Below, in pieces: positions 58,601 through 64,000 of a stretch of 64,000 nucleotides of DNA. The notes beneath the pieces are model-generated. The model saw only the letters and a program-made list of their open reading frames with translations. It searched no databases and had not been told where the DNA came from. The stretch is from Ophiobolus disseminans. Lineage: Eukaryota; Ascomycota; Dothideomycetes; Pleosporales; Phaeosphaeriaceae. Position numbers and translations under genes: made by a program. Where the stretch lies: contig MU006230.1 of NCBI GenBank assembly GCA_010093685.1, forward strand, positions 267,870 through 331,869, in the 5' to 3' direction. Positions within the stretch are counted from its first letter, which is position 1, and each line of letters opens with the position of its first letter.

Positions 58601-59022
58601 AGCTTGAAGCGGAGCCAGGCCAACAGTGGAAAAGGTCTGGAGTTGGTGTCGTGCTCGAGGTCAGCAGCCATGCAACCTTTGGTGTGACTTGGGCAGATAT
58701 GGCACCAAACACGTCAACAAATTTTCGTTACATTGCCAACCGTATTCAATGGGAAACCATAGAGATGCACAGGTGGGAGAGCTCTAGCCTATAAACTATG
58801 CGTTTTCGATACACGGCACGTAGGCTTTGCAAGATATGCCAGGTCGTCTCTTGCTACCACGACCGTGCATTTTTTGCATGCAGCCACACTAGGCTGATAG
58901 ATAACTAACCCGTACCTCCTTCGTCGACCCAGCTTTTTGTCCCCTCTCGTCCACGTCTTTTCCAGCCTTTGCACCTCCGCCCCCTGGCGCTGTCACCACA
59001 GCAATCAGCCACTCCGTCCACT
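58601..59022. other. Divergent promoter region of two uncharacterised genes
   Basis: Alternative starts for the minus-strand gene (ATG complementary to 58669-58671, in a different frame) lie here. CT-rich before 59023. Confidence 0.45.
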
Positions 59023-59975
59023 ATGGACGCAATGCGACCAATCCTGGACCTATGTCGTAGCCAAGAGCTCATTATCGACACGGCTCGGTCCCGTATTGAA
59101 GCCTCGCAGCACGAAATCGAGGATCTCGAACGTCAGATTGCAATGAAGAAGGACGAGATCAAAGCAGCGGAAGCACAAATCGAGGAAACAGACGGATTCT
59201 ACACTACGTTGAAGGGCAAGGTAGCCTCGGAACTCCGTGTAGGCAGATCATTTTACGCAGCGAGGACGAAATGAAACTGACCGTGCGTAGCAAACGTCGA
59301 TTGTTCCTGAGCCAAGACCCAAGACTATGCGCCAGGAGCACATACTGCCATCCTCCCCTGAGCCGTCTTCCTCCCCGGACGAAGGTATAATCCTGCTGCA
59401 TCCAAAAGACATCGAAGGTGGTGCAGGATGGGTCGACCTCGTCGAGGATGGCCTCTTGCTTAGGTGCCCATGGTGCGACGTGAACGCGTGCATCTGGAAA
59501 GACAAGGGGGTGGCAGGCCCAGTACTTTAAAGGCTCTGGAGGGTTCATTAGTCACATGAATTACCACCACAAGGAGGAGTTCGCGCTTGTCACTGGAGCA
59601 GGTGAAAAGAAGAAGTTCGTCCATTACCATTGCAGGCAATTGACTAGCGAGGAGCGTAGGGCATATAGTAACGACGGATATGGCGTGCATAGTAAGTCTT
59701 TATCCCCGGTTTCATTCACCGTTACTGATGTCAAGTCAGTTAAAGCCAGGGTACCAATAAATGAGATCTACCGGAGCTGGTTGAAAGCACGCAGAGAGAA
59801 ACGATCGGAGGAATCCACGAAAGATGTGATCCGATGCGTAGCAAGGCCCGAGAAGCGCCGAAGGGTGGAACGCCCACCTGACGCTGGACCATCGCGTCCC
59901 TTGGCGCATCGGTTGCCAGTCGCCCCGTCCGTAGAGACACAGACACAAAGGTACGCCAGTCATCCTCTGTTTTGA
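59023..59975 (+). CDS. Coiled-coil protein with a CxxC...HxxxxH zinc-finger-like block, one-base frame break
   Basis: Exon 1 (59023-59238) encodes a coiled coil (IEASQHEIEDLERQIAMKKDEIKAAEAQIEE). A 52-nt intron leads to exon 2 from 59291, with a Ser/Pro linker and then LLLRCPWCDVNA.IWKDKG. There the frame changes within the G run 59506-59510; on the other side it reads QYFKGSGGFISHMNYHHKEEF. Read with one G fewer, CPWC and HMNYH form a CX2C...HX4H zinc-finger-like unit and the whole gene is 299 residues with no stop. The C-terminus is basic (EKRRRVER). It could be a nuclear protein; no known family is assigned. A donor-like GTACGC near 59951 leaves a further exon possible. Confidence 0.55.
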
Positions 59976-60918
59976 CCCAAACGTTGACGTGTGATGAAGG
60001 ATCTATCGTCGCCCCGAAGTAAAGTCCCTTAGACCATTTTCAGCACGATTCTCCCTCTCCAGGACTCAAAGCTACAATAGCATGGCTGCTCGCCTAGGCC
60101 GAGAGCGCAAGCCTAAAGAATAGGCTGAGCTGTTCTTGCCATCGCCGTTGCCTGCCGCTACCATACGCATCCCTGACATCGACGGCTCGTACGGGCCTTC
60201 GCAAGACTCTGTGATAAGCCACACTGACATCAAGTCTAGCTCTTGGACCCGTTAAGCCTTGATGGGTGTCACTCTTATTTTCCTTTCCAACCAAGTCAAG
60301 GATAGTCTTACGATCGATGTTGGCCTATGCAATGCCCACCTAAAAAATTACATCTCAATAATATACTTACAGAAAGTGTAAACAACCTCGGAGATGCAGA
60401 TTGCATCGTGAAGTGATGATGCTAGAGACGATCTCAAGACATAGAAATCCGCGGGTGTCCCATGCTAATGAAACAAGAAACCCAGGGCATTTACGCCTAG
60501 AATAGCCAGTCCTATGACATCGATCTCGCATGCCAATCTTAATCTATGATCTATGATTTGGAGTAAGTGTATGCGAAACATGTGTCTCATGTGTTGCTAG
60601 GGCCGATTCAATGCAACCCATAAATTTAACACCAGGTCTCTTGACATTTACAGGGATGGACCAATCATGTTCAAGATCACGTTCGCCCCTCTGTCCCCAT
60701 TTGGACAGCAGTCGACAACGTTGGTCCAGAATAGGCTGTGGTATGGGTGCCGCAAATATTCGACGCATACTCTCATGACTTGACCATATATACTGCCGCC
60801 CGAAGCGTCTCTTCGCCACACTCGTGACACTACTTGTCCCAATCGTCATTCGCAGACTCTTGTTACTCATAGCAGAACATCTTGAGTCATGCAATCAGAG
60901 CGGCAAATTTACTCCACT
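59976..60918. other. Intergenic region
   Basis: About 940 bp. A short frame near 60083-60124 (MAARLGRERKPKE) might be a last exon of the preceding gene, but this is not supported. Nothing else seen. Confidence 0.4.
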
Positions 60919-61426
60919 ATGACACGAATTATCTTCTCCTTTATCATCGTGCTCGTTGCACTTTCATCTTCAGCACTGTCGTTACCATTCTCCTCCTACT
61001 CTCCGCGCATTCAAGTCCTCCGTCACAAACCTCGGCAGGTAGGGGATGGGGTTTCGGGTAATCAAACGGGCATTAGTGGCACCAACGGTGGCACTGGTGT
61101 AGGCGATGGTAACGGCGTTGGCTTCGCAGGCACAGGAAACGATATCGATACAGGTGCGTATTGTTTGCCACGTTTGCATTCACTGACTTGCTCCAGGCGA
61201 CGACTTTGATATTGGCGATGGTAGTACGACTATGGGCGACGGAAATCGAATTGAGATTGGCGATCGCATTATGAATATCAATCTGCCGCCTATTTTGATG
61301 GATAAGATTCCAACGGCTACTATGCAGGGCACTAAGGGCAGTGCTAGTGTACGGAATACAAGTGGCGAGATACAGGTTGATGTTACGATACGTGTAAGGT
61401 TTCTGGAAGGAAGGGTTAGCGGATAG
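60919..61426 (+). CDS. Small secreted Gly/Asp-rich protein without cysteine
   Basis: Two exons (60919-61153, 61197-61426; 43-nt intron, phase 1) give 154 residues. MTRIIFSFIIVLVALSSSALSLP is a strong signal peptide. After a basic stretch (RIQVLRHKPRQ) comes a Gly/Asp/Asn/Thr-rich low-complexity part with repeated G(D/T)G steps (GTGVGDGNGVGFAG, IGDGSTTMGDGNRIEIGDR) across the exon junction. A more ordinary C-terminal strand-rich part follows (INLPPILMDKIPT ... GEIQVDVTIRVRFLEGRVSG). The spliced protein has no Cys, unusual for a secreted fungal protein of this size. An in-frame ATG 30 bp upstream would add ten polar residues before the signal peptide and is less likely. No family recognised. 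Confidence 0.65.
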
Positions 61427-61970
61427 AAAGAGTAATGATACCAACAATGTGGGCCTATCTTGTATTTGGGCAGGCGCACTCAAAGATGGAACGAAGTACC
61501 TAGGCCTGACATCGAGAAAGGTGTATCAACCCAAATATCTCATTCAGACGCCAACACAGACGGCAAACAGGACCAATTGCGTGTAGAGGTCGTCTTTTCT
61601 TCTTCGTCGAAGGTCTGATATGGCAAGTTCAAGTGCTAGTAGGGTACATCTTAGGCTCTGGTGCTCAAGCGATTCATACACAGCTCTTGATGCTGTGTGG
61701 TCGTTCCCCGTGCACTGAACTTGAATATCGAACAACCATTAGGAATTGAAAGCTGGTCAGGCCTGGGGGCCGAAGTCGGGCTGCTGCTCCATCAAATTGG
61801 TCACAAGAAGTGACCACAATATCGCGCCATCCGTTTGCTACTTTGTGTGCCGAACCCTCAATAACCTCGACCTCCGCACTTGTTCCAACCTACTATTACC
61901 ACCGGAAACAAGCTCAAATCACGACTACAAAACTGAACCGCAATATGAATCGCTCGGAAATTTATGCGCG
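61427..61970. other. Promoter region of the SAT4-type gene
   Basis: No separate gene seen. A TACCTAGGCC near-match to the TACCTAGGTA palindrome lies at about 61498. Confidence 0.45.
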
Positions 61971-62946
61971 ATGCTCCAACACCACGGTCTTGAATCTAGC
62001 CTGTCCCGCACTCGCGCCACCACCGGGGAAAAAGCACTCGGCCCTTACGCGCATTCCATAGCACACGCAAAAGCAGGTGTTGCGATCGCTTGCGTCATTC
62101 TGGCTGTCATCGCGATCGCAATGCGTCTATATAGTCGCATACAGCTACTCAAAGTCCTTGCGATTGAAGACACATTGTTGGTCCTTGCAACCATCGAATA
62201 TCTGGCTTTTGTTGCCTTGAATGTTGACAGCTTCCGCTATGGCTTGTGTAAGCATCAATGGGACATTACGCGCGCCGAGTTATTCCAGATTGCACCACTG
62301 ACGTTTGCCGGAGGGATTCTCTTCGGCTCGGCTATGTACACGGCGAAACTCAGCATGCTGTTACAAATCAAGCACATCTTTACGGCTAAGAACAAGAACT
62401 CGATGTTCTGGATGTCGTGGTTTTTGATCGGCATAGTCACCTGTGTGTATACATTGAGCCTCGTCATCAGCCTTATCCAGTGTCAGCCCTTGGTAAAGAT
62501 ATGGAACCCCTCGGTTGCTGGTGTCTGCCACTTCAGGAAAAAGGGAGGACTTGTGATAGGGATAGTCAGCCTTGTTACCGTTGGGGCTGTCAACCGCGTT
62601 ACCGATCTTGCCCTCCTGGCGCTCCCAATCATGGCTGTTTCCAGACTTCAGTTGAACATGACAAAAGCTCGGGGTATGCGCGATCTTTGCTACGGGAATA
62701 TTGTGAGTCTTAGATCTGAATTATCAATCAATTGATGGACTCTGAACTAATCTTCAATCCAGGGCGTGCACAGCAAGCGCATGCCGTCTCGGCTATTCCG
62801 TTCGCCATCTTCATGAGTCGGACTACTCATTCTCGGCTTGTGTGGCCGGAACATTCACTACAGTCGAGATTGCTGCTGTGATCCTTTGTGGTTGCTTTCC
62901 AACGTTTCCACCCATCTTCAGGAACCTTTGGAGAGAACGCAAATAA
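61971..62946 (+). CDS. SAT4/PTH11-like (fungal rhodopsin-domain) integral membrane protein
   Basis: Residues about 30-235 span five or six membrane segments: GVAIACVILAVIAIAMRLYSR, IEDTLLVLATIEYLAFVAL, FAGGILFGSAMYTAKLSMLLQI, FWMSWFLIGIVTCVYTLSLVISLI and IGIVSLVTVGAVNRVTDLALLALPIM. The RLYSRI motif after the first helix, QCQPLVKIWNPSVAGVCHF and the later YSFSACVAGTFTTVEIAAVILCGCFPTFPPIFRNL are hallmarks of the fungal SAT4/PTH11-type family. The last part is in exon 2. The obvious intron (62703-62762) leaves it one base out of frame. A canonical in-frame alternative joins 62673 to about 62774 but shortens a membrane segment. PTH11 relatives are surface receptors; no ligand is implied. Confidence 0.7.
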
Positions 62947-64000
62947 AGATGGGGGTACGAACTCTCCGAGTCAGTGTCGACCATTCCAAACCTGAAGAAA
63001 AAAAAGAATTCACAAGCGGTGAAAGCCGAGGCGAGGCCAGGCCACGAGACTGGGGAGCTTGCCTAAAATTGCGAACATAAAAAGGATTACAGATCAGCTC
63101 AAAGAGCAGTTTTCTCATCACCTTTGTTCTACCTGTGCAGGCATTGGATGGATATCGAAACCGAGAATTAGGTGTGGTAGTGTAATTATTGAGGGGAGCA
63201 TGGACACACCTCTGTGTCTTTTTGCTACTCCTTGCTGCCGAATAAAATAAAACTTCTTGTGCACTCGACTTTGAGTCAGCCTGATCTGAGATTTCATACT
63301 TTCTTCTACCTGGAAACACACTTATGTATGCCCTTGTCCGAATGTAATGCGATACTAGCCACCTGCAACTGGCGCATCGGATGAAGCCTCGAAGCGGCGC
63401 TGGTTTTTCAATACCCAAAGCCTGCCGTAACGATTTGCACCCTGCCGATTTCGCGAGGTACTCTCTTTCTATTGACCTGGTTGCTCGTAGGACCTCAGTC
63501 GTAGCATACATCTGCTGCTGTGGGCCGTGGTTACGCCCAACATACATGACGCAATAGCAATGCGGCTAGCTGGGAGGAGCCTCCCAGTGTCGGCCAAAAT
63601 TCACCGTTCAACGCACAACGCATCCTAGTCGACCACACTACCAAATCTTGATCGCATGTTCAACATGTACTGAGAGCCACGAATAGAATAGTGTACTCTG
63701 GATGGCTTCACGACACTGGAAAACGAGGCTTGTACACCGGAGGAGCGTCTCAAGATGACTAGGCAGACTCAAATTTTAATTAGTTTTGGTGTCTGCTGAT
63801 ATGAGATTTGCGTGGGCTTGCAATCTTGCGCTAAGAACACTGGTGGCGAGGCTAGATCACATTATGGTTAACGCAATTGGTTGTGTAAAGCGAGATATTC
63901 AACAAGGTTGCCTGTAAAGTGAAACATAGCAAATGGACTCGTTGCCTTGCGCTACAAACTGAAAGACATGATTTGAATGCGTCGATACGATTCGCTGGAT
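62947..64000. other. Intergenic region to the window end
   Basis: A 209-codon minus-strand frame (62918-63547) overlaps the end of the SAT4-type gene and has no domain, signal or low-complexity character that supports it. The last 450 bp show nothing recognisable. Confidence 0.45.

Noticed and set aside
62918..63547. 209-codon open frame on the minus strand
   Set aside because: Overlaps the last exon of the SAT4-type gene, has no domain or low-complexity logic and no splice partner.

Overview
The window reads as nuclear DNA of a filamentous ascomycete, most likely a Dothideomycete of the order Pleosporales. Genes are monocistronic and lie on both strands. Introns are 46-60 nt with GT-AG ends. 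Several families are typical of Pezizomycotina: HET and NACHT-like remnants, a SAT4/PTH11-type membrane protein, a Prm10/ThrE transporter, a bestrophin-like channel and a GH28 pectinase. The left end carries transposons mutated in the manner of repeat-induced point mutation (RIP). The order is an inference from gene style; no sequence search was run.

Layout. Positions 1-7632 are a nest of dead transposons. A Fot1/pogo-like element holds a Tc1-like element, the Tc1-like element is cut by the 3' end of a LINE, and a complete 5,468-bp Ty1/copia element with 225-bp LTRs and a 5-bp target duplication sits at the Fot1/Tc1 junction. From 8.5 to 16.8 kb come a HET remnant, an F-box protein, a DUF4863 (4-hydroxylaminobenzoate lyase-like) gene tail-to-tail with a four-exon P450, and the Prm10/ThrE membrane protein. 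From 16.8 to 25.6 kb the DNA is gene-poor, with one bZIP factor and one copy of a MITE-like repeat. From 25.6 to 30.1 kb lie a small secreted protein, a lipocalin-like protein, the second MITE-like copy, and an eight-exon secreted coiled-coil protein built from duplicated 66-nt exons. From 31.8 to 45.5 kb is a housekeeping block: an iron-type alcohol dehydrogenase, mitochondrial Hsp70 with a perfect heat-shock element, a DUF2415 WD40-like protein, cystathionine beta-lyase, an F-box-like protein and a bestrophin-like channel. From 45.9 to 63 kb are a NACHT-like fragment, an RS-rich protein, a CHIP-type ubiquitin ligase, a free-standing adenylation enzyme, a kinase-like gene, a GH28 exo-enzyme, dihydroorotate dehydrogenase, an unknown gene, a zinc-finger-like gene, a cysteine-free secreted protein and a SAT4-type membrane protein.

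How the parts relate. There is no operon-like unit and no clear biosynthetic cluster. mtHsp70 and the CHIP-type ligase both belong to protein quality control but are 13 kb apart. Cystathionine beta-lyase and dihydroorotate dehydrogenase are primary metabolism. The DUF4863/P450 pair is the best candidate for a small functional neighbourhood.

Two observations stand out. First, the secreted coiled-coil gene has grown by duplication of frame-neutral 66-nt exons. Second, four genes between 46 and 60 kb are each broken only by single-base changes in short G or C runs; single-base corrections there give full-length reading frames, so they may be assembly errors rather than pseudogenes. Exon junctions were worked out by hand from splice consensus and reading frame.
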